8,537 bases of DNA, from the NCBI GenBank assembly GCA_001437855.1, contig LIBD01000031.1, positions 1 through 8,537 of the forward strand, given 5' to 3'. The translations under genes and the position numbers were made by a program. The notes beneath the pieces were generated by a model. That model was not told the DNA's origin. It saw only the letters and a list, made by a program, of their open reading frames with translations, and did no database searches. Below, piece after piece: positions 1 to 7,078 of this stretch (position 1 is its first letter; each line of letters opens with the position of its first letter). This DNA is from Actinobacteria bacterium BACL4 MAG-120820-bin23 (lineage in GTDB: Bacteria > Actinomycetota > Actinomycetes > Nanopelagicales > Nanopelagicaceae).

Positions 1-576
1 GACTCGCAATAATCCCATTATCTCTTCGAATTTTGATCCACCTAGTCCTGATATCTTTTTTAATTCATCAACAGAATTAATTCGACCCACTTTTACTCGA
101 TAATCAATGATTCTTTGGGCGGTAACTGGACCAATTCCAGGCAATGTATCTAGCTGAGCAATAGTGGCTCTATTAATATCAAGGGGATTATCAATTGTTA
201 CTTTTCTAGGTTTAGATTTTGATGAGTAGTTCTTGGTGGGGCCAACCAATATTTGCTCGCCATCAACCAAGACACGAGCCAGATTTATATCACTGATATC
301 GACTCCTCTGAGTTGATTTCCAGCGGCTTTAATCGCATCTATAACTCTGGAGCCTTGTGGAAGCTGGTAGACACCTGGGTTTGTAACTTTGCCAGCAACA
401 TTTATTATCAGTTGTGTAGTGATGGTTTCAGCTGGGGTTGGGATTTCTATCAGTGCCTGACTTACTTGCTCTGTGGGCCTTGAATTAAAGTAGTAGAAGC
501 CACCTAATCCAATCATGACTGCAAAAATAATGGATAAAGCGCGTTTTTGATCGGGAGTTATGTTTAATTCATTCAT
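1..576 (-). CDS. comEA: ComEA-type competence DNA-binding protein, C-terminal end cut by window
   Basis: Membrane-anchored receptor for double-stranded DNA in transformation: it binds incoming DNA outside the membrane and passes it to the ComEC channel. The 192 visible residues show the family layout. A short cytoplasmic N-terminus is followed by one membrane segment at about residues 13-30 (ALSIIFAVMIGLGGFYYF), a linker, an SLBB domain at about 53-113 (INVAGKVTNPGVYQLPQGSR, then VDGEQILVG), a Lys/Ser-rich linker, and a double helix-hairpin-helix domain at about 131-192 (INRATIAQLDTLPGIGPVTA, then ISGLGGSKFEEI). The ATG at 574-576 is the only good start; a second ATG four bases on runs straight into a stop. 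The frame is open to base 1. Homologues end a residue or two after this point, so the protein is nearly complete. It lies 105 bases after hflX and probably has its own promoter. By family habit comEC should follow outside the window. Identification is firm; active DNA uptake is inferred. Confidence 0.9.
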   Translation of the reverse strand, partial: MNELNITPDQKRALSIIFAVMIGLGGFYYFNSRPTEQVSQALIEIPTPAETITTQLIINVAGKVTNPGVYQLPQGSRVIDAIKAAGNQLRGVDISDINLARVLVDGEQILVGPTKNYSSKSKPRKVTIDNPLDINRATIAQLDTLPGIGPVTAQRIIDYRVKVGRINSVDELKKISGLGGSKFEEIMGLLRV

Positions 577-586
577 TCGCCTATTT

Positions 587-615
587 AATATAAAAATTGA
601 GAATAATTTATTGAA
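587..615 (-). promoter_or_regulatory. Possible comEA promoter, near-leaderless
   Basis: On the minus strand, TTCAAT (610-615) and TATATT (587-592) are separated by 17 bases, resembling sigma-70 type -35 and -10 boxes. The -10 box ends 10 bases before the comEA ATG, so transcription would begin only a few bases upstream of the start codon. Only a weak AGG precedes the ATG. Leaderless mRNAs are common in Actinobacteria, which makes this plausible. The surrounding sequence is so AT-rich that a chance match is quite possible. Confidence 0.35.
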
Positions 616-638
616 GGTTATTATTTTGTGGAAAACTG

Positions 639-662
639 GCAGTATTTACTGCATAAAGTAAA
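639..662. repeat. Two overlapping short inverted repeats between hflX and comEA
   Basis: On the plus strand GCAGTA-TT-TACTGC (639-652) is one inverted repeat, and TTTACT-GCATAA-AGTAAA (645-662) is another that shares bases with it. Only one of the two could fold in RNA at a time. They lie 20-43 bases past the hflX stop. A weak terminator for the upstream operon or a protein-binding operator are both possible. The stems are short and AT-rich, and the only T-run downstream on the minus strand is TTTT after a few bases, so a strong intrinsic terminator is unlikely. Confidence 0.35.
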
Positions 663-681
663 ATTATAAATACATAAAGGC

Positions 682-2124
682 TTAAAGTAATTCTATTTTT
701 CTTGCTAAGGCTCCTCCAACCATGGCATGTAATTTTGTGCCCTCTGGTAAATACTCCTCTGAAATTATCTCTCCTTGCTCATGGACTGCACTAACAAGAT
801 CGCCTCTACTAAATGGAATTATGGCCTTTATTTCAACTTTAGGCTTTGGTAGTGCTGCTTCAACCGCCCTAATGAGATTTTCTATGCCATAACCCGTACG
901 GGCAGAGATTGCATATGCATTTGATTCTTTTCGTAAAATCTCCATCAGGACTTCTGGCGAGGCAACATCAGCTTTATTAACCGCAATTATTTCCATGATC
1001 TCACCACCCCCGATTTCATTTATTACCTCTCGAACAGCTCGCAATTGTTCAAATGGGTCTGGATGAGAACCATCAACAACATGGACAATTAAATCGGCTT
1101 CTGAAACCTCTTCTAAAGTTGACTTGAATGCCTCAACTAATTGATGAGGTAGATGTCTAACAAATCCGACCGTATCAACTAGCGTATAAATCCGACCATC
1201 TGCACTCTCGGTTTTCCTTACCGTCGGGTCCAATGTTGCAAATAATGCGTTCTCAACTAAAACATCGGCGCCAGTTAATCTGTTAAGTAATGATGATTTT
1301 CCAGCATTTGTGTAGCCTGCAATAGCCACTGATGGGATATTTTTCTTTCGTCGCTCACTTCTTTTTGTATCTCTAGATATTTTCATTTCTTTGATTTCAC
1401 GGCGAAGCTTTGCCATCTTGTCATTAATTCTTCTACGATCGGTCTCAATTTTTGTTTCACCAGGTCCGCGCCCACCAATACCACCTGCTTGTCTAGATAG
1501 TGATTCACCCCATCCTCTAAGTCGGGGCAGCATGTAGGACATTTGTGCAAGTTCTACCTGTGCCTTACCCTCACGACTTTTTGCATGTTGCGCAAAAATA
1601 TCTAAAATTAAAGCAGTTCTATCAATTACTTTTACCTTAACTTTCTGTTCAAGAGTTCTAAGTTGCGCTGGTGATAACTCGCCATCACAAACCACGGTAT
1701 CGGCTCCGGTAGCAACAACAGCTTCTCGAACCTCTTTAACCTTTCCTGAACCAATAAATGTTGCAGCATCAGGCTTATCTCTGCGCTGAATTAGCGCATC
1801 CATAACTGTAGATCCTGCTGTTTCTGCCAAGGCCGCTAACTCCTTTATTGAGTTGTCCGCATCGGTAGATGTTCCTTCGGTCCAGACGCCAACTAGGACA
1901 ACTTTTTCAAGTCGAAGTTGTCGATACTCTGAGTCTGTTACATCCTGTAATTCAGTTGATAGACCGCTTACACGACGAAGTGCCTGTCTATCTTGTAAAT
2001 CTTGATTAGAGCTCTCTGGATTTTCATTTAATTCATACTCAGCAACTGCTTGGGCATTTTCACGAATCAGCGAATCTATATCAAGCTCTAATCCAGTTTC
2101 TTTATCAAATTTGGAATCTGTCAC
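682..2124 (-). CDS. hflX: HflX, ribosome-associated GTPase
   Basis: GTPase of the OBG-HflX superfamily that binds the 50S subunit and splits stalled or hibernating ribosomes, in the cytoplasm. The 480-residue product has an acidic, probably disordered extension (about 1-70), then the HflX N-terminal domain (about 75-200). The family's glycine-rich linker GGIGGRGPGETKIETDRR lies at 214-231. The G domain shows G1 GYTNAGKSS (270-278), G2 Thr in FATLDPT (295-301), G3 DTVGF (317-321), G4 NKAD (383-386) and G5 SAR (407-409). A basic helical stretch at about 237-262 leads into it. The C-terminal region (435-480) holds PFSRGDLVSAVHEQG, also usual in the family. Translation starts at a GTG whose GTGA overlaps the dapF stop by four bases, so translational coupling is likely; there is no clear Shine-Dalgarno. 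It is the last gene of the recA-side operon. Identity is certain. Confidence 0.97.
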   Translation of the reverse strand: MTDSKFDKETGLELDIDSLIRENAQAVAEYELNENPESSNQDLQDRQALRRVSGLSTELQDVTDSEYRQLRLEKVVLVGVWTEGTSTDADNSIKELAALAETAGSTVMDALIQRRDKPDAATFIGSGKVKEVREAVVATGADTVVCDGELSPAQLRTLEQKVKVKVIDRTALILDIFAQHAKSREGKAQVELAQMSYMLPRLRGWGESLSRQAGGIGGRGPGETKIETDRRRINDKMAKLRREIKEMKISRDTKRSERRKKNIPSVAIAGYTNAGKSSLLNRLTGADVLVENALFATLDPTVRKTESADGRIYTLVDTVGFVRHLPHQLVEAFKSTLEEVSEADLIVHVVDGSHPDPFEQLRAVREVINEIGGGEIMEIIAVNKADVASPEVLMEILRKESNAYAISARTGYGIENLIRAVEAALPKPKVEIKAIIPFSRGDLVSAVHEQGEIISEEYLPEGTKLHAMVGGALARKIELL

Positions 2125-2915
2125 AAATATTGATCTAACTCTAAATCTTTAACTAAAACAGCTGGGCCAGTAAGTGTTGCATTACTGTGAGCATCTATTT
2201 CAACAATTAATCTTCCGCCGGGCGGATTAATTATCCATTTAATAGGTAAGTTTTTATTGCTTTTTATTGTGGCAGCAAGTGCAACTGCGCAAGTTCCTGT
2301 CCCACAGGATTGAGTTTCACCAACTCCTCTTTCAAATACTCTCATTCCGATCTGACCATCTTCAAGAAATCTAACAAACTCTATATTTACACCATCAGGA
2401 TAAGTTGTTTCAGGTTTAACCATGGGTGCTGACTTCAAATCTCCAATAGCTGCTAAATCCTCTACAAAAACTACCGCGTGAGGATTACCAACATCAATAT
2501 TTAAGCCAGGATACTCTTGTGAATTTGCAGTTACATTGATCTGACCATCTACCTGCGAAACTTTTCCCATATTTACTGAGATCTCACCTGAATCTGGGAC
2601 TGATAGAAATTTTCTTCCGCCTCTAGTGTTGATTGAGTAAATACCAGAGGGTTGGTGGCCGCGATCTGTTAAGTATCTAGCCATAACCCTTATGCCATTG
2701 CCACACATTTCAGCTTGCGATCCATCTGCATTTGAATAATCCATAAACCAAGCTTTATCCTGTTTAACTATTTTTATAAATCCATCACTACCAACGCCAC
2801 TTTTGCGGTCACAAATTCGTTTAATCTGTTCAGCTGAAAAGCTTAATTTATCCTCTGGATCAAAGACCAATACAAAATCATTGTGGGTCCCATGCCCATA
2901 GGTGGCGTTTATCAT
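2121..2915 (-). CDS. dapF: Diaminopimelate epimerase
   Basis: Cofactor-independent racemase converting LL- to meso-diaminopimelate, the direct precursor of lysine and the cross-linking amino acid of many bacterial peptidoglycans. Both catalytic cysteines are visible: Cys71 in MCGNGIR (70-76) and Cys204 in the second signature ERGVGETQSCGTGTCA (195-210). The substrate-site stretch GNPHAVVF (143-150) and the two-fold pseudo-symmetric layout expected for DapF are present. At 264 residues it is slightly shorter than the usual 270-290, mostly through compact loops, with no missing motif. The ATG shares one base with the miaA stop (TAATG) and the stop overlaps hflX, so it sits inside a translationally linked run. 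No separate promoter is evident. The link to its tRNA-modification neighbours is positional and common to actinobacteria, not functional. Confidence 0.97.
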   Translation of the reverse strand: MINATYGHGTHNDFVLVFDPEDKLSFSAEQIKRICDRKSGVGSDGFIKIVKQDKAWFMDYSNADGSQAEMCGNGIRVMARYLTDRGHQPSGIYSINTRGGRKFLSVPDSGEISVNMGKVSQVDGQINVTANSQEYPGLNIDVGNPHAVVFVEDLAAIGDLKSAPMVKPETTYPDGVNIEFVRFLEDGQIGMRVFERGVGETQSCGTGTCAVALAATIKSNKNLPIKWIINPPGGRLIVEIDAHSNATLTGPAVLVKDLELDQYL

Positions 2916-3817
2916 TAATTAATACTAGCCAACAGTTTTTCTAGCCGAACTGTATTTGTAGCTGGAGGTAGCCAGGTAATTCGCTCATCCCGATTAAACC
3001 AAGTCTCTTGCCGCCTGGCATAAGCTTTAGTAGTTCGTTTAGTTTCTTCCTTAGCAAACTCTTCGCTACATTCCCCATTTAAGTAATTCATTATTTGGCT
3101 ATACCCAAGCGCCTTTTTAGCAGTGGTCGACTGTTCTAACCCTTTGGTCATAAGTAGAGAAACCTCGCGCGCAAACCCTTTTTCCCACATATTCTCAACA
3201 CGTTCATCTATTTTTTGGTCCAAATTGTTCCGATCTAATACCAATCCAAACTCCTTGGCCATTGGATACTTACTGCTCTCCTGCCTTGGTAAATTGGCGG
3301 TAAATGGCTTACCGGTTAGCTCTATTACTTCTAGTGCTCTAATAATTCTGCGCAAATTCTCTTTTGGAATAGCTAAGGCAGCAGCCGGATCTAATTTCGC
3401 TAGCTTTTCATGCATAATTTCATTGCCAACTCTTTCAGCTTCGTCAGTTATTTTCTGTCGAACCTCAGGATTTGTATCAGGAAAATTTAAATCATCTAAT
3501 ATCGCTTTAATATATAGTCCAGTTCCACCTACAACCACTACTGACTTTCCCTGTTCAATCAGTTGGTCGATTACCCCTCTTGCCATGCTTTGATACCAAG
3601 CCACATTTGCTTCATCCTTTATATCTAAAACATCGATTAGATGATGGTTTATTCCACCTCGTTCTGCCGTTGTTAATTTTGCTGTACCAATATCCATCCC
3701 GGTATAGAGTTGCATTGAATCAGCATTAACAATTTCAGCCCCAATTTTCTGCGCCAGCATGACAGCCAAATCGCTTTTTCCAGTAGCGGTCGCGCCACAG
3801 ATAACAATTAAACTCAT
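2915..3817 (-). CDS. miaA: tRNA dimethylallyltransferase
   Basis: Transfers the dimethylallyl group of DMAPP to N6 of A37 in tRNAs that read codons starting with U, giving i6A37, the substrate of MiaB encoded just upstream. The 300-residue product is of normal length. It has the P-loop GATATGKS (8-15), the conserved DSMQ (33-36) where Asp is the expected general base, HHLIDV (58-63), GGTGLY (97-102), the ENLRRIIRALEV helix (153-164), ALGY (236-239) and the C-terminal tRNA-contact segment YARRQETWF (266-274). The ATG follows directly after the miaB TAA without a spacer base, and the gene overlaps dapF by one base. No Shine-Dalgarno is visible, so expression probably depends on readthrough and coupling from miaB. 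Identity is secure. Confidence 0.97.
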   Translation of the reverse strand: MSLIVICGATATGKSDLAVMLAQKIGAEIVNADSMQLYTGMDIGTAKLTTAERGGINHHLIDVLDIKDEANVAWYQSMARGVIDQLIEQGKSVVVVGGTGLYIKAILDDLNFPDTNPEVRQKITDEAERVGNEIMHEKLAKLDPAAALAIPKENLRRIIRALEVIELTGKPFTANLPRQESSKYPMAKEFGLVLDRNNLDQKIDERVENMWEKGFAREVSLLMTKGLEQSTTAKKALGYSQIMNYLNGECSEEFAKEETKRTTKAYARRQETWFNRDERITWLPPATNTVRLEKLLASIN

Positions 3818-5254
3818 TTATAAAGTTTTAAGTGAGGCAAGGGAAGGGATTCCTAATAATATTTTCTGATCTCCTTTATCTTCCAACCAAGCAGCGTGAG
3901 CCTCTGCGCCCCGGGTTTTTTTCACACTAACTGGTTGGCCAGCAACAATATGGTTTGCAAAAGCTTCTGTGACCACCACCTCGACTAGATCACCAGGTCG
4001 AGCACTCTTTGCTGAATTATCAAAGTGAGTTAATCTAAAATCTGCGCTTCGGCCATTTACCCTATTTAAATCCAAATCATGTCTGCCTTCATGGCTTGAA
4101 ACTAACAACTGCACTCTCTTGCCAATCATCTTTATATTTTCATTTTTTGAAATCTCTTGCTGAATCTTATGAAGCCGGTTATATCTTTCAGACATCACCT
4201 CAGTAGCTACTTGATCTGGCATTGTTGCTGCCGGTGTGCCAGGACGCTTGGAGTATTGAAAGGTATAGGCTGCTGAGAAATTTGCTTGTTTTACCAAATC
4301 AATGGTTTGCTCAAAATCTGCATCACTTTCACCAGGAAACCCAACGATAATATCGGTAGTTATCGCAGCATGTGGAATTGCATCTCTGACTTTTTCTAGG
4401 ATGCCAAGGTATCGATCTCGACGGTATGACCTGCGCATAGATTGTAAAATCTTGTCACTGCCAGATTGCAGTGGCATATGAAGATGTGGCATAACATTTT
4501 TAGTCTCTGCCATTGCCTCAATCACATCATCGGTAAAGTCCCGTGGATGCGGTGACATAAATCTAACTCTTTCTAAACCATCAACTTTGCCACATTCTTT
4601 TAATAATTTTGAGAATGCCAATCGGTCCCCAAAATCCACTCCATAAGCATTTACATTTTGTCCAAGTAAGGTAATCTCAATTACACCTTGATCAACTAGC
4701 GCTCTTATCTCCTGCATAATTTCATGAGCTGGGCGATCTTTTTCAATACCTCTTAATGTTGGCACGATACAAAATGTGCAAGTGTTATTACAACCTACAG
4801 AAACTGAAACCCATGCAGAAAATGCTGAATCTCGTTTAACCGGTAGCGTCGATGGGAAATGCTCCAATGATTCTTTAATTTCAACCTGCGAAGCCTCTTC
4901 AACTCTGGCTCGTTCAAGTAAAACTGGCAGTGAGCCAATATTATGAGTACCAAACACCACATCTACATATGGGGCCTTTTTAATAATTAAATCTTTATCC
5001 TTTTGAGCCATGCAACCACCAACTGCAATTTGAAAGTTAGGATCGCTTTTCTTTCGTGGCGCTAAGAATGAAAGATTTCCATACAATTTATTATCTGCAT
5101 TTTCTCGAACCGCGCAAGTATTAAACACAACTAAATCTGGTTGACTATCTGCTAACGCTTGGGTGTAGCCGGCCTCTAGTAGCAAGCCAGTAATTCGCTC
5201 AGAGTCATGCACATTCATCTGGCAACCATAGGTTTCAACTACAAAGGTAGGCAT
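3818..5254 (-). CDS. miaB: MiaB, tRNA i6A37 methylthiotransferase (radical SAM)
   Basis: Adds the 2-methylthio group to i6A37 in tRNA, the step after MiaA. Domains in order: the N-terminal methylthiotransferase (UPF0004) domain with the auxiliary [4Fe-4S] ligands Cys11 (YGCQMN), Cys47 (NTCAVRENA) and Cys81 (GGCMAQ); the radical SAM domain with CX3CX2C at Cys155, Cys159 and Cys162 (GCNNTCTFC); LLGQNVNAYG (197-206); MSPHPRDF (233-240); PLQSGSD (261-267); and the TRAM RNA-binding domain at about 372-445. The full cysteine set argues for an active enzyme. Motif spacing fits MiaB rather than RimO or MtaB. A tail of about 35 residues follows TRAM and ends in LLGIPSLASL; from memory, similar tails occur in actinobacterial MiaB. 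The ATG lies 16 bases after the recX stop without a good ribosome site. Confidence 0.97.
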   Translation of the reverse strand: MPTFVVETYGCQMNVHDSERITGLLLEAGYTQALADSQPDLVVFNTCAVRENADNKLYGNLSFLAPRKKSDPNFQIAVGGCMAQKDKDLIIKKAPYVDVVFGTHNIGSLPVLLERARVEEASQVEIKESLEHFPSTLPVKRDSAFSAWVSVSVGCNNTCTFCIVPTLRGIEKDRPAHEIMQEIRALVDQGVIEITLLGQNVNAYGVDFGDRLAFSKLLKECGKVDGLERVRFMSPHPRDFTDDVIEAMAETKNVMPHLHMPLQSGSDKILQSMRRSYRRDRYLGILEKVRDAIPHAAITTDIIVGFPGESDADFEQTIDLVKQANFSAAYTFQYSKRPGTPAATMPDQVATEVMSERYNRLHKIQQEISKNENIKMIGKRVQLLVSSHEGRHDLDLNRVNGRSADFRLTHFDNSAKSARPGDLVEVVVTEAFANHIVAGQPVSVKKTRGAEAHAAWLEDKGDQKILLGIPSLASLKTL

Positions 5255-5270
5255 TGGTTAATTCTACTTG

Positions 5271-5759
5271 CTAATTTTTATTAGTTAACTCCCGCATAAT
5301 TTTGCCACAAATTCCATGGCCATAACCTTTTCTAGCAAGCAGCCCAGAAATCCTGCGATAGACGACCTCAGGATCTAAATGTGAAATTGAGTTGTATTTG
5401 CGCTGCGCCAACAAAAATGCTTGAGCGTACTCACTCTCATCATCAATCTCCTCAATCACTTCATTGATAATGTCCTGAGAAACTCCCTTGGTACGAAGCT
5501 CACCAGCAATCACTCGCTTACTAAGCTTCTTACTTCGCTGTCTAGACTCAGACCATAATTTTGCAAATTCAAGATCATTGAGTAGACCTTGTAACTCTAA
5601 TGAATCTAATACGGAATTAGCGATATCGCCATCCACCCCACGCTTTACTAACTGCTTGCATAACTCATCCCTACTCTTAGCTCTTGGTGCAAGTGCATAC
5701 AATGCAATTGACATCGCTTCAGAGTAGGGATCAGCTACTACTTCTTGAGATTTTTTCAA
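5271..5759 (-). CDS. recX: RecX, RecA modulator
   Basis: Small helical protein that binds RecA filaments and usually caps or inhibits them, limiting recombinase and co-protease activity. The 162 residues contain the tandem three-helix repeats of the family: ALYALAPRAKSRDELCKQLVKRGVD (first repeat, from about residue 20), LNDLEFAKLWSESRQRSKK (about 60-78, the best family signature), then ISGLLARKGYGHGICGKIMREL near the C-terminus. The most upstream start is TTG at 5757-5759, with no Shine-Dalgarno. An ATG at 5712-5714 (Met16) preceded by GAAG would give a 147-residue form that keeps the whole domain, so the start is uncertain. It follows recA by 22 bases with no hairpin, so it is almost surely co-transcribed with recA. 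Weak or non-ATG initiation would fit a modulator needed in smaller amounts than RecA. Confidence 0.93.
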   Translation of the reverse strand: MKKSQEVVADPYSEAMSIALYALAPRAKSRDELCKQLVKRGVDGDIANSVLDSLELQGLLNDLEFAKLWSESRQRSKKLSKRVIAGELRTKGVSQDIINEVIEEIDDESEYAQAFLLAQRKYNSISHLDPEVVYRRISGLLARKGYGHGICGKIMRELTNKN

Positions 5760-5781
5760 GGTGTATATAAGTGGTTAGAGA

Positions 5782-6876
5782 TTAAAACTCAACATCAGCA
5801 GTTGCTTCATCAACAGCTGCAGCTAGTGCAGGATCGATTTCAGCTGGCACATATGATGCGCGGATCTTTTTCTCTATCTCATTTGCTAGATCAGGATTAT
5901 CAATTAAAAATGCCCGAGCATTCTCTTTACCCTGTCCTAGTTGATCACCCTCATAGGTAAACCAAGCGCCGGATTTTTTAACGATTCCAGCCTCAACACC
6001 AAGATCAATTAATGAACCCTCCCGGCTGATTCCAACACCATAAATAATGTCAAACTCAGCTTGCTTAAATGGGGGCGCAACCTTGTTCTTAACAATTTTA
6101 ACTCTAGTTCTATTACCAACCGCATCTTGTCCATCTTTTAGGGTTTCAATACGACGAACATCCATACGCACTGACGCATAAAACTTAAGTGCCTTACCAC
6201 CTGTTGTGGTCTCTGGTGATCCAAAGAAAACACCGATCTTATCGCGTAGCTGATTAATAAAGATTGCAGTGGTATTTGATTGATGAAGTGCACCTGTCAT
6301 TTTACGAAGTGCTTGTGACATCAAACGAGCTTGTAGACCCATATGAGAGTCACCCATCTCGCCTTCAATTTCAGCTCTTGGCACTAATGCTGCAACTGAG
6401 TCCACAACAACGATGTCGATGGCACCTGATCTAACTAACATATCCATAATTTCAAGTGCTTGCTCACCAGTATCAGGCTGTGAAACTAAAAGTGCATCAA
6501 TATCAACACCAAGTTTCTTTGCATACTCTGGATCTAGTGCATGCTCAGCATCAATAAAGGCTGCAATGCCACCAGCTTTTTGAGCATTCGCAATTGCATG
6601 TAATGCAACTGTGGTTTTACCTGATGATTCTGGGCCATAAATTTCAACAACTCGGCCACGTGGCAGACCGCCAACACCGAGTGCGATATCTAGCGCAACT
6701 GAGCCAGTTGGAATTACCTCCATAGCAACAGCTTTGCGATCACCCATTTTCATTACCGATCCTTTACCGAACTGACGCTCGATTTGGGCAAGGGCGGTAT
6801 CTAGGGATTTTGAACGATCACTAGAACGTTTATCTTCTTTCTTATCATCTTGTGGTTCTCTATTTGCAGAGGCCAT
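5782..6876 (-). CDS. recA: RecA recombinase
   Basis: ATP-dependent strand-exchange protein of homologous recombination, also the co-protease that triggers LexA cleavage in the SOS response. The 364 residues give a full-length protein: N-terminal helix and linker (about 22-50), Walker A GPESSGKTT (81-89), DAEHALDPEYA (109-119), Walker B IDIVVVDS (153-160), and the DNA-binding loop L2 region (about 207-226) with FINQL, then GSPETTTGG. The conserved FKQAEFDIIYG (270-280), GISREG (282-287) and YEGDQLGQGKENAR (308-321) follow. The C-terminus is acidic, as usual. The first 20 residues are hydrophilic and charged, longer than in many RecAs. The ATG at 6874-6876 has AAAGGA 11 bases upstream within a purine-rich run. 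An SOS box lies upstream, and recX follows at 22 bases. In L2 the residue before the essential Phe is Phe (GVFFG), where Met is usual. Confidence 0.99.
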   Translation of the reverse strand: MASANREPQDDKKEDKRSSDRSKSLDTALAQIERQFGKGSVMKMGDRKAVAMEVIPTGSVALDIALGVGGLPRGRVVEIYGPESSGKTTVALHAIANAQKAGGIAAFIDAEHALDPEYAKKLGVDIDALLVSQPDTGEQALEIMDMLVRSGAIDIVVVDSVAALVPRAEIEGEMGDSHMGLQARLMSQALRKMTGALHQSNTTAIFINQLRDKIGVFFGSPETTTGGKALKFYASVRMDVRRIETLKDGQDAVGNRTRVKIVKNKVAPPFKQAEFDIIYGVGISREGSLIDLGVEAGIVKKSGAWFTYEGDQLGQGKENARAFLIDNPDLANEIEKKIRASYVPAEIDPALAAAVDEATADVEF

Positions 6877-6887
6877 AGTGATTTGTT

Positions 6888-6902
6888 TCCTTTCTTCTCC
6901 TT
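6888..6902 (-). promoter_or_regulatory. recA ribosome binding site, tandem purine motifs
   Basis: The minus strand holds the purine run AAGGAGAAGAAAGGA just before recA. AAAGGA (6888-6893) is 11 bases from the ATG and is the likelier Shine-Dalgarno. AAGGAG (6897-6902) is a better match to 16S rRNA, but at 20 bases it is too far to serve the annotated start directly. It is the clearest ribosome site in a window where most genes have none, which fits high recA expression. Confidence 0.6.
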
Positions 6903-6976
6903 GACCAGCTATTGAAAAGTAATTCCAAAAGCGAGGTCATATTGTTCGGTCCAGAAGGTACGGAAACTCACTGACG

Positions 6977-7016
6977 GCTGGCTTGGGGTGCCAGCGGAAC
7001 TGTGGAACCGCTCTGG
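6977..7016 (-). promoter_or_regulatory. Structured recA mRNA leader with two competing hairpins
   Basis: Two stems can form in the recA leader but share one arm. Stem 1 pairs CCAGAGCGG with CCGCTGG (6991-7016; seven pairs, two-base bulge, ten-base loop). Stem 2 pairs GCTGGC with GCCAGC (6977-6995; six perfect pairs, seven-base loop). The shared arm is 6991-6995. No U-run follows either stem, so neither is a classic terminator. A role in mRNA stability or conditional folding is possible but unproven; the pairing itself is seen directly. Confidence 0.4.
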
Positions 7017-7022
7017 TTGGGC

Positions 7023-7051
7023 AGGATAAGTGTATCGAACAACTGTTCGAA
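7023..7051 (-). promoter_or_regulatory. Probable recA promoter overlapping the SOS box
   Basis: On the minus strand TTCGAA (7046-7051) and TATCCT (7023-7028) are 17 bases apart and resemble -35 and -10 boxes. TACACT (7029-7034) is an alternative -10. Either choice places the LexA operator over the promoter, where bound repressor would block RNA polymerase. Transcription would begin near 7016, giving a leader of about 140 bases before recA. The boxes are imperfect; the location is supported mainly by the operator. Confidence 0.5.
7035..7050. promoter_or_regulatory. SOS box (LexA operator) of recA
   Basis: TCGAACAACTGTTCGA is a TCGAAC-N4-GTTCGA palindrome with both six-base arms perfect. It matches the known actinobacterial and Bacillus-type LexA operator (core GAAC-N4-GTTC). 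It lies 28 bases after the DUF3046 stop and 158 bases before the recA ATG, overlapping the predicted promoter. This predicts that recA and its downstream genes rise when LexA is cleaved after DNA damage, and that the genome encodes LexA, which is not in this window. Confidence 0.92.
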
Positions 7052-7078
7052 GGGGTTAAAAAGGGCTAGGACACGCCG

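Noticed and set aside
253..483. Plus-strand open frame antisense to comEA
   Set aside because: The minus strand encodes a clear ComEA with SLBB and helix-hairpin-helix domains across this stretch.
1024..1045. Second SOS-like half site (TCGAAC) inside hflX
   Set aside because: Only one arm matches, there is no GTTCGA partner at the right spacing, and it is inside a coding region.
3123..3593. Plus-strand open frame of 156 codons inside miaA
   Set aside because: It lies wholly antisense to a clear miaA gene, has no recognisable domain, and its composition is that expected of the complement of a real coding frame.
6940..6955. GTTCG-containing stretch in the recA leader as a second LexA site
   Set aside because: The opposite arm does not match, so there is no palindrome.
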